Of a DNA stretch of 64,000 nucleotides, positions 15,254 through 27,086 are shown in pieces. The position numbers and the translations under genes were made by a program. Where the stretch lies: the NCBI RefSeq assembly GCF_018991925.1, contig NW_024756914.1:7845127-7909126 (forward strand), in the 5' to 3' direction. Under the pieces are notes generated by a model. The model was not told the origin of the DNA and did not search any database. It saw nothing but the letters and a program-made list of their open reading frames with translations. The first letter of the stretch is position 1, and each line of letters opens with the position of its first letter. This DNA is from Homarus americanus (taxonomy: Eukaryota; Arthropoda; Malacostraca; Decapoda; Nephropidae).

Positions 15254-16198
15254 TAGTTATATAGGTAACCATAAATATTGTTTATAAATTTACAGATAAA
15301 AAAAACATGGATTCAAACAATTTATTCTTTAGATTACATAAATTATGTATAACACATATTGTCAGCCAAATTATTCATCCAGTAAGGGTAGGCAGACTGT
15401 ATGTCACCCAGGGACCTACTGTATAGACAGAAATAGTCAATCAAGATGGGGGCACTTCTAGAAAAGACGAAAGCCAAAAACAGGCGTCTCTCTTTTAACA
15501 TTAATTCACTTTAATGTTAATTAGGTTCAGTGATAATTTCTTTTGACACCCTTTCTCACTTAATGTTCAGTCAAAATTCACTTTAGGGATAGCTTGACTG
15601 TGAATAAGGTGGCCTGTGATGTGATGTGACATATTGCCATTGTTGCATGTAATGAAACTATAAAAGTCATGGAAAAATCATCACAATACTCTACTGTGGC
15701 TTAGAAATGAACAAAATATAATATAAAGCTATACAGTATAATAAAAATGAAGAGCATGAGTGTGTCTGTGTGTTGAATGAACATAAGTATGAAGGCAGTG
15801 GGCTGTAACCTTGTTGCCTGGTAGCCATGCTCCCTCTCCCTAATGTGACGTCACTGCTTACATACACACGTCTTGGAGTCAGCTTGATGACTGTCCAACT
15901 GAACTGTGTCTTGTCGACCAAAGAATGGTTTGAGTGTGGAAGGAGCTATTTTTTTTACATATATGTGCTATTTCATTTTATGATATGTATCAATTTTATT
16001 AGTTATCATAGCAATTTTTTTATAAATTTTGACATATGGAATTTGAAACTTATTCCAATTAGGCTCACCTTTTGTTCACTAAATCATTAAACTCTGAAGT
16101 ATATCATTTATATAGAAGTTTGGTGTGAATAGATAAATTGCTTAACTTTGAAACCGTTTAATATATAACAAACTTGTTTTTTACTGTTAAAGTATTGG

Positions 16199-16288
16199 GG
16201 AGTACAGTACAGTACAGCACAGTACAGTACAGTACAGTACAGTACAGCACAGCACAGCACAGTACAGTACAGTACAGTACAGTACTTG
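16199..16288. repeat. (CAGTA)n microsatellite with CAGCA variants
   Basis: About 90 bp of the pentamer with interspersed CAGCA units. The second hAT MITE is inserted at its right end, duplicating its last 8 bases. Confidence 0.95.
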
Positions 16289-16289
16289 T

Positions 16290-16887
16290 CAGTGCCAGAT
16301 TTAGACCTGTGGAGGCCCATGGGAGCCTCTTTGTGGAGGCCCCCCTCATTATAACTACCCAAGAGGGTGGGGTGGCGAGTGAAGCGAGCCTAAACATGTG
16401 GGAGTTCCGGGGGGTGCTGTAAGCCCCCCTGGAAAATTTTGAAATTTGAACACTTCTTTGGAGAATTTTGAAGCCATATGCAGTTATATTGAGGAAATTA
16501 GAACACATTGCCCTGATGGCATTTGTAATGGAAGTGATAATGAAAAAGTTATTTTATTTGTTTTTTAATCTCAATTTCGTTATTCCATGTAGTTCATTTT
16601 TAATCAATATATGTTTGTGGAATTCTAAATATATTATTAGCAACACAAACAATAGCATTCATTAAAAATATACGGTTCATAGGAAAACCAGGTATTCATG
16701 AATTTCAAGGAGTAGCTAGCCTAATTTCTATCACGCCTCTTGCTGAACATAGTTTTACGTGATGGAATAGATAAACATGAATTTTAAATAATGAAAATAA
16801 ATATAATCCAAATGAATAAACAAATAAATAGAATATTGTAATATGTGGAGGCCCCTGGGCAGCTGCCCATTCCTGAATCCGGCCCTG
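16290..16887. mobile_element. hAT-type MITE, copy 2, with 8-bp target duplication
   Basis: This copy is homologous along its whole length to 4712-5320. It is flanked by the exact duplication GTACTTGT (16282-16289 and 16888-16895). Having two copies with different duplications fixes both ends of the 0.6-kb unit. Confidence 0.93.
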
Positions 16888-17070
16888 GTACTTGTCAGGA
16901 TAGTTATTGTCATCTTTTGGTGGGTATTTGCATCTGGTAAATTACTACGTTGCCTGTTAAGATGAGTCTGTCCATTTGGTTCAATTTGAGGAGTTGACTG
17001 ATAGGAGTTGAGTGTCGTGTGTTGAATGCTTTTGAGAGTACAGTACAATATTTAAACTTTCAAGTGATTT

Positions 17071-17464
17071 TGTGGTGTTATGAGATATTGGTTCACACTC
17101 AGGATGGGATGGAGAAAGGAAACTCACTGTATACATATTGTATTGGATGTACAATGCAGCTTGTTGCTGGGTAGGTAGCATGGTAATAAGCATTGAGTAG
17201 AGAGAGCTGGGTGGTGAGGGTGCCCAGAGTGAGGGCACGCGGCTTGGTCGCTGGCGGGAGCAGCAGCCGCAAGGCTGGCGCGGAGGAGGAGGTGTTGCTC
17301 GCTGGTGGCACTGAGTAGAAAGAGGGTGGTAACAGTGGTGTCAGGCCTTATAAGGCGGGGGTAGGCGTGGATAGATAGTTGACCCCTGCTCCGTGGGCGG
17401 CGCTGGAGGCGTAGGCTGGGGAATACGAGAAGGTTCGGTGCTTGTAGGGGAGGAATCCACTACA
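17071..17464 (-). mobile_element. Solo LTR, same LTR group as 18415
   Basis: On the minus strand it begins TGTAGTGGATTCCTCCCCTA. It ends with the CCATCCTGAGTGTGAACC theme shared by the LTRs at 18415 and 19571. A TATA-like TTATAAGGC (plus strand) sits mid-way. No target duplication was found, so the left boundary is approximate. From 17465 to 18233 nothing identifiable is seen. Confidence 0.65.
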
Positions 17465-18233
17465 AGTTTACTTGGTGACTGTATTGAGATAGTATTCGAG
17501 CCTGCCAGCGAGCTTGACTGGTGGTTGTGTTTGAGATTATTCAAGATAGGTAAGCAAGTTCGAGTCTACAGCGTCGCCACCTTCACACAGGCCCACTCAC
17601 TCTTGTTATGCATGGCGTAACGTACATTGGTGTGTTGCGGTGTGCGTAGTGAAATATTTTAGGCATGTTACCCCAAGTTATGTAAATATAATTTCGTATA
17701 ATGATGTGTGAGCAGGACTGGTATTTGATACATAAAATATTTTTCTATATGTATGTAGGTATTTTTGCAGCTTAATGTGGGAGTTGATTAATATTAGTTT
17801 TAGGTTGGTAGTTCCCTGGAGCATGGAGTGATGTCAGTCACTGGCTGGCCTTGGGAGTAGGAGGACGTCTTAGTTTGTCAGTCGTGGATACCTTTTCAAA
17901 TAGAGTTTAGTTGAGTATTATCTATTCAGTGCTGCTGTATTATTATTTATTTTGTGTAAAGTGCAATTAATGGTTATTACAAAGTAGTTCATGGTTATTT
18001 ACTGTGCATATATTAGTGGTTTATTAAGGATTATGTTTATTCTTTATTCTCTTGATTTAATTTATCTTATGGAACCTACACACTTATTATGGTAAATTTT
18101 TTTTATTAAATTTTATTTAAATCTTTTGTAATGTGTAAGCTTCTCCTCGACTTTCGACGGGCTGTATGTGGCCAGTTGTCAAATTCTCTTTGCCTGTCTA
18201 TTATCTCTTTGTGTGGGCTCAAACGTACGCACA

Positions 18234-20310
18234 TGTAAGATATCTCACACTCAGGATGGAGGTAGAATAGAAACTCACAATGCGTTTTCTGTATATATAT
18301 ATTGTTGTACAGTGCAGTGCTAGGGAGTTGCTGTGTGGTGAGAAGCTTGATCAGAGGTCCTGTTGGGTGAGGAGCTTTCTGAGGGAGCTGATTGGTGAGG
18401 CGCTGTTGAGAGGTTGTAGTGGATTTCTCCCCTACAAACGCTGTTTGTCGCTGAGTAGCCGACCCCGCGAATTCCCCAGTGTATGCCTCGTGGTCTAGGT
18501 CAACCAGCGCCGCCTTACATAGCGTAGGTCAACTATTAAGCCACGCCTACCTCCGCTATATAAGACCTGACCTCGTGGTGACCACTCTCTTCTTCTAGCT
18601 GCAGCCGCAGCAAGCAACACCACCTCCTCCGCCTCTGCCTGGCGGCCCTCGCTCCCGCCGGCGAGCATGGCGACCCACAAGCTGTCCTCCTCTGAGCACC
18701 ATCACCATCCAGCTCTCTCTACTCAACGCTTGTAACCACGCTGCCTTCCCAGCACCAAGCTGCATTGTACATCCAATACAATATGTATACAGAGAGCACA
18801 TTGTGAGTTTCCTTTCTCCATCCCATCCTGAGTGTGAACCCAAACATCTCATCCCACAAATGGTGACCCCCGGAGATTCGCATTCACACAGGATGGAGGA
18901 GAAACCGATCACGCTACTAGTCTTCAAGCAACATGGAAGACTGGCTTATCCACACAGAGGCAGCTCTCATCGGCTCTACAGCTACTGTCTCTACACCGCA
19001 GGTTAGACACCCTAGAGCAGCACTGCTTCTCTAAGCAGACACCAGCTCCTCCTCCTGCCCCAAGCACCACGTCCTACCGACCCCAGCACACCTGTCCTGC
19101 CTCAGACGCCGCCCCCGGCCCAGCAGTAACCCCTGCCGCTCCTCCTCATGCAGCCCCTGCTCCCAACGCGGCCCATGCGCCTGAGTGCGGACCCACACAC
19201 CCCTCTTTTCTCCCTCAGGTACTCCCTGCTACTGTCCTGCACCCTGCTGCTGTCACGAGCCCTCATCAGCTTCTGCTGACGCAGCCCCTGCTCCTGACCC
19301 AGGCCCACACATCCCAGCAGGCGCATCTGACGACTCTGTACCTGCCGTGAGGGAAGCACAACATTCATCGTCTCCACACACCCTTTTTCTCCCTCTCTAC
19401 TCCCACAGATATTTTGTATCTAGACAGTTGTCTCCTCTAGCGACCGGCTCATCCACGCCCTCGCCGTTCTGGCTCACATGTGGCATGCACCGCCCATTCT
19501 GCCTCACATGTGCCATGCACCCCTGCAGACAAAAAGTCTCCTACATCGCCTGGAGGGAAGGATGGAGTATTGTAGTCGATTTCTCCCCTACAAACGCTGT
19601 TTGTCGCTGAGTAGCCGACCCCGCGAATTCCCTAGTGTATGCCTCGTGGTCTAGGGCAACCAGCGCCGCCTTACATAGCGGAGCTACCTCCGCTATATAA
19701 GACCTGACCTCGTGGTGGCCTGTCTCTTTCTACCTACACCAACCAGCAAGCAACACCTCCTCCTCCTCTGCCGCTTCCTGGCGGCCCTCGCTCCCGCCGG
19801 CGAGCATGGCGACCCACAAGCTTGTCCTCCTCTGAGCACCCTCACCAACCAGCTCTCTCTACATCATGCTTGTAACCACGCTGCCACTTCCCAGCACCAA
19901 GCTGCATTGTACATCCAATGCTACATGTATACAGAGAGCACATTGTGAGTTTCCTTTCTCCATCCCATCCTGAGTGTGAACCAAACATCTCATCCCACAA
20001 GGTCTTGCTGGTCCAGATGAGTTGAGTAGAATGATGTCCACGGCCAGCCTGAGGTGTATTTATACGATTCTCCCGGATCAGAAAACGAAGTGCGACATTG
20101 TGCGGGCCCAATCACTGTGCAGTACGCGAGTAGAGGTGTCAGGAGCGCTGATCCTGGCTGAGATGTTGAAGCTCGGGCCTCACTCGGCGATACTATTCCT
20201 TTGTCCGCACCTGAGAGGTAGTCTGTCGACGTAGCTGGCTGTAAGCTGATTGGCTGGTAAACGAACGGCGGGTGATCAGTCGGAAGTTGCAGGGGAGAGT
20301 ATCCACTACA
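18234..20310 (-). mobile_element. Older minus-strand LTR carrying a nested plus-strand element
   Basis: The outer parts (18234-18414 and 20004-20310) form an LTR in minus orientation, opening TGTAGTGGATACTCTCCCCT at 20310 and ending with the CTGAGTGTGAG theme. It is split by the element at 18415-19999. No internal region accompanies it and no duplication was found, so the outer ends are approximate. Confidence 0.55.
18415..19999 (+). mobile_element. Short non-autonomous LTR retrotransposon, AGGT target duplication
   Basis: The LTRs are 18415-18858 (444 bp) and 19571-19999 (429 bp), both TGTAGT...CCCACA, with a CTATATAAGACC promoter motif. They are flanked by the exact 4-bp duplication AGGT (18411-18414, 20000-20003). 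A primer-binding-like TGGTGACCCCCGGAG starts at 18861. A purine-rich tract GGAGGGAAGGATGGAG precedes the 3' LTR. The 0.7-kb interior begins with a gag-like start (MEDWLIHTEAALIG near 18931) but has no protease, RT or integrase. It must depend on a relative for mobility. Confidence 0.85.
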
Positions 20311-20603
20311 AGGGACCCAAATCCAGGTCGTAAATCGAAATGGTCGTAAGTCAAAAATGCTTAAATAATACATAGAAAATCTAAAATGGGTGTCTCTTTT
20401 TCTTATCAGCACCACAAAACTCTCACTTTTAAGCTTGCCAGCCATTTTTAAGTGAATTACAATAAAAAAATTTGTCAGTACACAGCACAATCACTAACGT
20501 TGGGACTCGAAAATACGTAATTTGACCAAATTTTGTTACGACTGAGGCGGTCGTATGTCCGGGTGGTCGTAGGTCGAATAGGTCGTAAGTCGGGGAGTAG
20601 CTG
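20311..20603. mobile_element. Tigger-like MITE, left-truncated
   Basis: Repeated GGTCGTAAGTC/GGTCGTA motifs lead to the end GACTTACGACC theme and CAGCTACTCCCCGACTTACG, read inward from 20603, with TA following. The other end is lost against the LTR at 20310. Confidence 0.5.
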
Positions 20604-20711
20604 TAATTCCAAACCTTTACTCCTGAACTGTTGGGATAAAGAGTAGGCTGTGATTGGACCTTGGACTAAGTTGTGTGGAGCTGCCCAATTTTTTTTTTTT
20701 TTTTGTGCCAT

Positions 20712-21986
20712 TGTCATGGGTTGCGTTAGGCTTACCCACGCAACCAACTCCAAAGTTTGTTTTACTAGAGATAAGACACCCGGCGAGGCATAGCTGGGAC
20801 GTGTATTTTCAATTAGTGGTATGTTAGCCAGCCTTTAGGGGGGGTGGGCAGTGAAACACTGTTGTACTGTTCATCGCTTCACACCCAAAAACCTCATTTT
20901 AAGTAGTATCCCCTGGACCATGGCATAGTTAAGACGTCATCTCCATCCTCTCCCTCCTGAAACGGGGTGGGACACCACACCACACAGATTCCTCCACCGC
21001 CACTCCGTCCTGTGAACCGTCGACGACACGAGACTAAGCGTGTTAACCTAGGTTGTTATCTCCGTGGAAATATCACGTGTGGATGCCTGGTTGCAACAAG
21101 AGCAATCCAGGCTGGCCTATCAAACCTACAGTAAATGGTTAATTAATTCACGCTTACAGAGTTCTCCTGCACGACACCCGTCTACAGTGACCGTGATCGA
21201 CTCGAGACTAAGTGTGTTAACCTAGGTTTGTTATCCCGTGGAAATATCACGTGTGGAAGCCTGGTTGCGACAAAAGCAATCCAGGCTGGTCTATTGCACC
21301 TAAATGGTTAATTCAAGTCACGCTTACCAGTTCTCCTTGCCGTGACAACCGTCTACAGTGACTGTCAGTGACGCGAGACTATGTGTGGTAACCCAAGAGT
21401 ACAGTACTTTTTGTTTTTATGGCCGTGGAAAGAAGTTCTTGTGATGAAGCCTGGTTGTAACAAAAGCAATCCAGGCTGGCAGTAAATGTATCACTTAAAG
21501 AATTAAGGCTCTGTTAAGTCATACCCACAGTAGAGTAATCACATGTGTTCCCAAGTTGAAAATTCCCTCTTTTAGAAGATTAATTTTATTACAGCGTGAA
21601 CGTAAGTGAATCATATATCCATGCAAATTGTAAATCATTGTATGGAAGCTTGACAAATAAATGTAAGTGCAATTATCTGCCCGTATCTGTGATCCTATCT
21701 TATTATTACTAAATGTAATGACTGATTGGTTATGACAAAGTATAACCAATAACTTGAGATAGATGTTGGAAATTAAATGGAATTCATTGAATCATCATTT
21801 ATCAAGTATAAATCATGGAATGTCGAGTGGTGGAGTGAACTTCTACGTAGATACGCCATAATCTCCTGTAAGTAATCAGTGTGAAGGTATCGAACTCTAC
21901 GGTAAGAAATAAGAAATAAGACATATTATTATCTTTATATAATATAATCCACTCCTATCACCACCGATCCACCCAAAGCCATGACA
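20712..21986 (+). repeat. LTR 1 of the multimer
   Basis: It begins TGTCATGGGTTGCG and ends CCATGACA. It contains three imperfect 170-190-bp sub-repeats, each with a GCCTGGTTG...CAATCCAGGC hairpin (21085, 21259, 21449). It differs from LTR 2 by scattered substitutions and small indels. Confidence 0.85.
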
Positions 21987-23097
21987 ATTGGAGCCCGAAC
22001 AGGGACACAGACCGCGGATAATTGCACTCTTGTCAGCAGTTTGTGCAAACGCATATATTGTACTATGAAATGATTACTAGTACATTTGAGGGGACCCTAA
22101 GAAACTTTGAATCTGAAGTTAAAGGTGGAAAATATAGAAACAGAAGAGGACTTGTGATGTTTGCCAGAACCAGCGACGGAGGGCGAGTTCTACCTGCACC
22201 CCTGTGGCCTCTCACAGTGATCCCCCAACCCTTGACAGGGTGGCGGCGGACACTGTGGTCAGTAAACCCAGTTCTACATCAGCCAGCTGATTCAGTACGA
22301 GGCGGTGAACTGCACACCCAAGGGTGAGTGACGGGAAGAGTACCTCCACACCTTTGGGGGTCCTCATCAACGGAGGGACCCAGTTCCACCTCAGCCTCCC
22401 GATTCACTACGAGGCGGTGGACAGTAAACCCAAGGGTGAGTGACGGACAGATTTACATCCTCATCTTGGTGGACTTCAGCGTGAGGCGGTGGACAGTAGA
22501 CCCAAGGGTGAGTGATGTGCAGAATACACCCTCACCTTGGGGGTCCTTAGCAACAGAGGGACCCAGTTCCACATCAGCCAGCTGGAGGAGTCCTTCTCTT
22601 CACCACCTGGGGAAGTTCATTCGACATTGCAGAGCGTGTCTAGGACCTGACCTATGTGTGGGAGTGTCCATATGTTCCGGTCAACTCGAACCTCCATGCA
22701 TCTGACGACTCTTCAAATGTTATGTAAACCTTTTCACACCTCTCTACATTTAAGAACATAACACGACACCTGTACCACCTAAACAATGTCTACATACCCT
22801 ACACCACACAACACGTTGTTGTAACATAAATGTAGCGTGTTTACGCTTAGCATGAACTATTGCTCGGGAATTGTCACCCTCGCCTCGGAGTTTTCCTCCA
22901 GCCTGAAAATCTAAAGTAAATGTTGAGGTTTTCCCTCAGTGGCGATTGGCGACTACATCCCGTTGCAGTGTTATTGTCACACACACACACCACAGTGCGA
23001 ATGTTGAAGTGTGTGTCTGGGCTAGGCTTTCTCTTGATTGTATACAGGTGCTGAAATTTTTTTTCTCCAAAGAAAAATTTTTCTTAGTAGGGGCGAT
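21987..23097 (+). other. Internal region 1 of the multimer, no recognised protein
   Basis: Frames of 101, 125 and 88 codons exist here and recur unchanged in the second internal region. They carry no recognisable domain, and their repetition follows from the DNA duplication. Three imperfect ~70-110-bp repeats each end CCCAAGGGTGAGTGA (GT at 22324, 22436 and 22508), a good match to a 5' splice site. This is probably a leader plus degenerate gag-less interior. Confidence 0.6.
21989..22006 (+). promoter_or_regulatory. Primer-binding site, tRNA-Lys type
   Basis: TGGAGCCCGAACAGGGAC lies 2 bp after the LTR end. It is complementary in pattern to the 3' end of tRNA-Lys; the classical lentiviral site differs at one position. 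The same site recurs at 24372-24389. Confidence 0.8.
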
Positions 23098-24369
23098 TGC
23101 CATGGGTTGCGTTAGGCTTACCCACGCAACCAACTCTAAAGTTTTTTTACTAGAGATAAGACACCCGGCGAGGCATAACTGGGACGTGTATTTTCAATTA
23201 GTGGTATGTTAGCTAGCCTTTAGGGGGGTGGGCAGTGAAACAGTGTTGTACTGTTCATCGCTTCACACCCAAAAACCTCATTTTAAGTAGTATCCCCTGG
23301 ACCATGGCATAGTTAAGACGTCTTCTCCATCCTCTCCCTCCTGAAAGGGGGCGGGACACCACACCACACAGAGTCCTCCACCGCCACTCCTTCCTGTGAA
23401 CCGTCGTCGACACGAGACTAAGCGTGTTAACCTAGGTTGTTATCCCCGTGGAAATATCACGTGTGGATGCCTGGTTGCAACAAGAGCAATCCAGGCTGGC
23501 CTATCAAACCTACAGTAAATGGTTAATTAATTCACGCTTACAGAGTTTTCCTGCACGACACCCGTCTACAGTGACCGTGATCGACACGAGACTAAGTGTG
23601 TTAACCTAGGTTTGTTATCCCTGTGGAAATATCACATGTGAAAGCCTGGTTGCGACAAAAGCAATCCAGGCTGGTCTATTGCACCTAAATGGTTAATTCA
23701 AGTCACGCTTACCAGTTCTCCTTGCCGTGACAACCGTCTACAGTGACTGTCAGTGACGCGAGACTATGTGTGGTAACCCAAGAGTACAGTACTTTTTGTT
23801 TTTATGGCCGTGGAAAGAAGTTCTTGTGATGAAGCCTGGTTGTAACAAAAGCAATCCAGGCTGGCAGTAAATGTATCACTTAAAGAATTAAGGCTCTGTT
23901 AAGTCATACCCACAGTAGAGTAATCACATGTGTTCCCAAGTTGAAAATTCCCTCTTTTAGAAGATTAATTTTATTACAGCGTGAACGTAAGTGAATCATA
24001 TATCCATGCAAATTGTAAATCATTGTATGGAAGCTTGACAAATAAATGTAAGTGCAATTATCTGCCCGTATCTGTGATCCTATCTTATTATTACTAAATG
24101 TAATGACTGATTGGTTATGACAAAGTATAACCAATAACTGAGATAGATGTTGGAAATAAATGGAATTCATTGAATCATCATTTATCAAGTATAAATCATG
24201 GAATGTCGAGTGGTGGAGTGAACTTCTACGTAGATACGCCATAATCTCCTGTAAGTAATCAGTGTGAAGGTATCGAACTCTACGGTAAGAAATAAGAAAT
24301 AAGACATATTATTATCTTTATATAATATAATCCACTCCTATCACCACCGATCCACCCAAAGCCATGACA
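23098..24369 (+). repeat. LTR 2 of the multimer
   Basis: It begins TGCCATGGGTTGCG and ends CCATGACA. It serves as the 3' LTR of the first internal region and the 5' LTR of the second. Confidence 0.85.
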
Positions 24370-25480
24370 ATTGGAGCCCGAACAGGGACACAGACCGCGG
24401 ATAATTGCACTCTTGTCAGCAGTTTGTGCAAACGCATATATTGTACTATGAAATGATTACTAGTACATTTGAGGGGACCCTAAGAAACTTTGAATCTGAA
24501 GTTAAAGGTGGAAAATATAGAAACAGAAGAGGACTTGTGATGTTTGCCAGAACCAGCGACGGAGGGCGAGTTCTACCTGCACCCCTGTGGCCTCTCACAG
24601 TGATCCCCCAACCCTTGACAGGGTGGCGGCGGACACTGTGGTCAGTAAACCCAGTTCTACATCAGCCAGCTGATTCAGTACGAGGCGGTGAACTGCACAC
24701 CCAAGGGTGAGTGACGGGAAGAGTACCTCCACACCTTTGGGGGTCCTCATCAACGGAGGGACCCAGTTCCACCTCAGCCTCCCGATTCACTACGAGGCGG
24801 TGGACAGTAAACCCAAGGGTGAGTGACGGACAGATTTACATCCTCATCTTGGTGGACTTCAGCGTGAGGCGGTGGACAGTAGACCCAAGGGTGAGTGATG
24901 TGCAGAATACACCCTCACCTTGGGGGTCCTTAGCAACAGAGGGACCCAGTTCCACATCAGCCAGCTGGAGGAGTCCTTCTCTTCACCACCTGGGGAAGTT
25001 CATTCGACATTGCAGAGCGTGTCTAGGACCTGACCTATGTGTGGGAGTGTCCATATGTTCCGGTCAACTCGAACCTCCATGCATCTGACGACTCTTCAAA
25101 TGTTATGTAAACCTTTTCACACCTCTCTACATTTAAGAACATAACACGACACCTGTACCACCTAAACAATGTCTACATACCCTACACCACACAACACGTT
25201 GTTGTAACATAAATGTAGCGTGTTTACGCTTAGCATGAACTATTGCTCGGGAATTGTCACCCTCGCCTCGGAGTTTTCCTCCAGCCTGAAAATCTAAAGT
25301 AAATGTTGAGGTTTTCCCTCAGTGGCGATTGGCGACTACATCCCGTTGCAGTGTTATTGTCACACACACACACCACAGTGCGAATGTTGAAGTGTGTGTC
25401 TGGGCTAGGCTTTCTCTTGATTGTATACAGGTGCTGAAATTTTTTTTCTCCAAAGAAAAATTTTTCTTAGTAGGGGCGAT
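24370..25480 (+). other. Internal region 2 of the multimer
   Basis: It repeats 21987-23097 at an offset of 2383. No difference was seen in the stretches compared, including all three frames. No recognised protein. Confidence 0.7.
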
Positions 25481-26746
25481 TGCCATGGGTTGCGTTAGGC
25501 TTACCCACGCAACCAACTCTAAAGTTTTTTTACTAGAGATAAGACACCCGGCGAGGCATAACTGGGACGTGTATTTTCAATTAGTGGTATGTTAGCTAGC
25601 CTTTAGGGGGGTGGGCAGTGAAACAGTGTTGTACTGTTCATCGCTTCACACCCAAAAACCTCATTTTAAGTAGTATCCCCTGGACCATGGCATAGTTAAG
25701 ACGTCTTCTCCATCCTCTCCCTCCTGAAAGGGGGCGGGACACCACACCACACAGAGTCCTCCACCGCCACTCCTTCCTGTGAACCGTCGTCGACACGAGA
25801 CTAAGCGTGTTAACCTAGGTTGTTATCCCCGTGGAAATATCACGTGTGGATGCCTGGTTGCAACAAGAGCAATCCAGGCTGGCCTATCAAACCTACAGTA
25901 AATGGGTAATTAATTCACGCTTACAGAGTTCTCCTGCACGACACCCGTCTACAGTGACCGTGATCGACACGAGACTAAGTGTGTTAACCTAGGTTTGTTA
26001 TCCCTGTGGAAATATCACATGTGAAAGCCTGGTTGTGACAAAAGCAATCCAGGCTGGTCTATTGCACCTAAATGGTTAATTCAAGTCACGCTTACCAGTT
26101 CTCCTTGCCGTGACAACCGTCTACAGTGACTGTCAGTGACGCGAGACTATGTGTGGTAACCCAAGAGTACTTTTTGTTGTTATGGCCGTGGAAAGAAGTT
26201 CTTGTGATGAAGCCTGGTTGTAACAAAAGCAATCAGGCTGGCAGTAAATGTATCACTTGAAGAATTAAGGCTCTGTTAAGTCATACCCACAGTAGAGTAA
26301 TCACATGTGTTCCCAAGTTGAAAATTCCATCTTTTAGAAGATTAATTTTATTACAGCGTGAACGTGAGTGAATCATATATCCATGCAAATTGTAAATCAT
26401 TGTATGGAAGCTTGACAAATAAATGTAAGTGCAATTATCTGCCCGTATCTGTGATCCTATCTTATTATTACTAAATGCAATGACTGATTGGTTATGACAA
26501 AGTATAACCAATAACTGAGATAGATGTTGGAAATTAATGGAATTCATTAAATCATCATTTATCAAGTATAAATCATGGAATGTCGAGTGGTGGAGTGAAC
26601 TTCTACATAGATACGCCATAATCTCCTGTAAGTAATCAGTGTGAAGGTATCGAACTCTACGGTAAGAAATAAGAAATAAGACATATTATTATCTTTATAT
26701 AATATAATCCACTCCTATCACCACCGATCCACCCAAAACCATGACA
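25481..26746 (+). repeat. LTR 3 of the multimer
   Basis: Closest to LTR 2 in its 5' half, with small deletions (a lost CAGTA near 26170) and substitutions in its 3' half. It ends at CCATGACA, immediately followed by the GCCAT duplication. Confidence 0.85.
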
Positions 26747-26993
26747 GCCATATTTGCCCTCATTAGTATATTAATCTTTAACGTAATTCAAGTTGATAAG
26801 TTATGGCATAACACTACACTTCTCATAGTAGACAGACAGTTTCCTCCTCCCTCCCTATCCACTGTTTGTATGTACTGCACATGTAATCAAAGTTGTAAAG
26901 TAACTAAATAAATTTACTTGAGTACTGTACTCACTTAACATTTTTGGGTAGATGTATTTACTTTTTAAAATGCACTCAATACTTTTACATTTA

Positions 26994-27080
26994 TAGGGGC
27001 TCCCCGACTTACGAATGCCCGCCAATACAAAAGAAGTTCCATTATGTCAATTATTTAAAAAATCTGACATAAGTACTGTT
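26994..27080. mobile_element. Tigger-like MITE end fragment
   Basis: AGGGGCTCCCCGACTTACGA resembles the ends of the MITEs at 13473 and 20603. Only this end is present. From 26752 to 26993 nothing identifiable is seen. Confidence 0.4.
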
Positions 27081-27086
27081 ACCGCC

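Larger units (their letters stand above)
20712..26746 (+). mobile_element. LTR retrotransposon multimer: LTR-internal-LTR-internal-LTR
   Basis: Three LTRs (20712-21986, 23098-24369, 25481-26746; about 1.27 kb each) alternate with two 1.11-kb internal regions, giving a repeat period near 2383. The whole array, and only its outer edges, is flanked by the exact 5-bp duplication GCCAT (20707-20711, 26747-26751). Each internal region starts with a tRNA-Lys-type primer-binding site and ends with a short purine-rich stretch (AGTAGGGGCGA). No gag, protease, RT or integrase is recognisable, so the element is non-autonomous. The two internal copies show no difference in the segments compared. Confidence 0.88.

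Noticed and set aside
16108..16508. Minus-strand frames with repeated CTVLYC
   Set aside because: They are translations of the (CAGTA)n microsatellite and the hAT MITE.
18495..19610. Proline/alanine-rich frames in the short LTR element as host genes
   Set aside because: They lie wholly within LTRs and the interior of an element defined by its AGGT duplication.
22022..25595. Open frames of 101, 125, 88 and 65 codons repeated exactly at +2383, as a conserved novel gene pair
   Set aside because: Their identity follows from duplication of the whole DNA unit; no domain is seen and similar frames do not persist in LTR 3.
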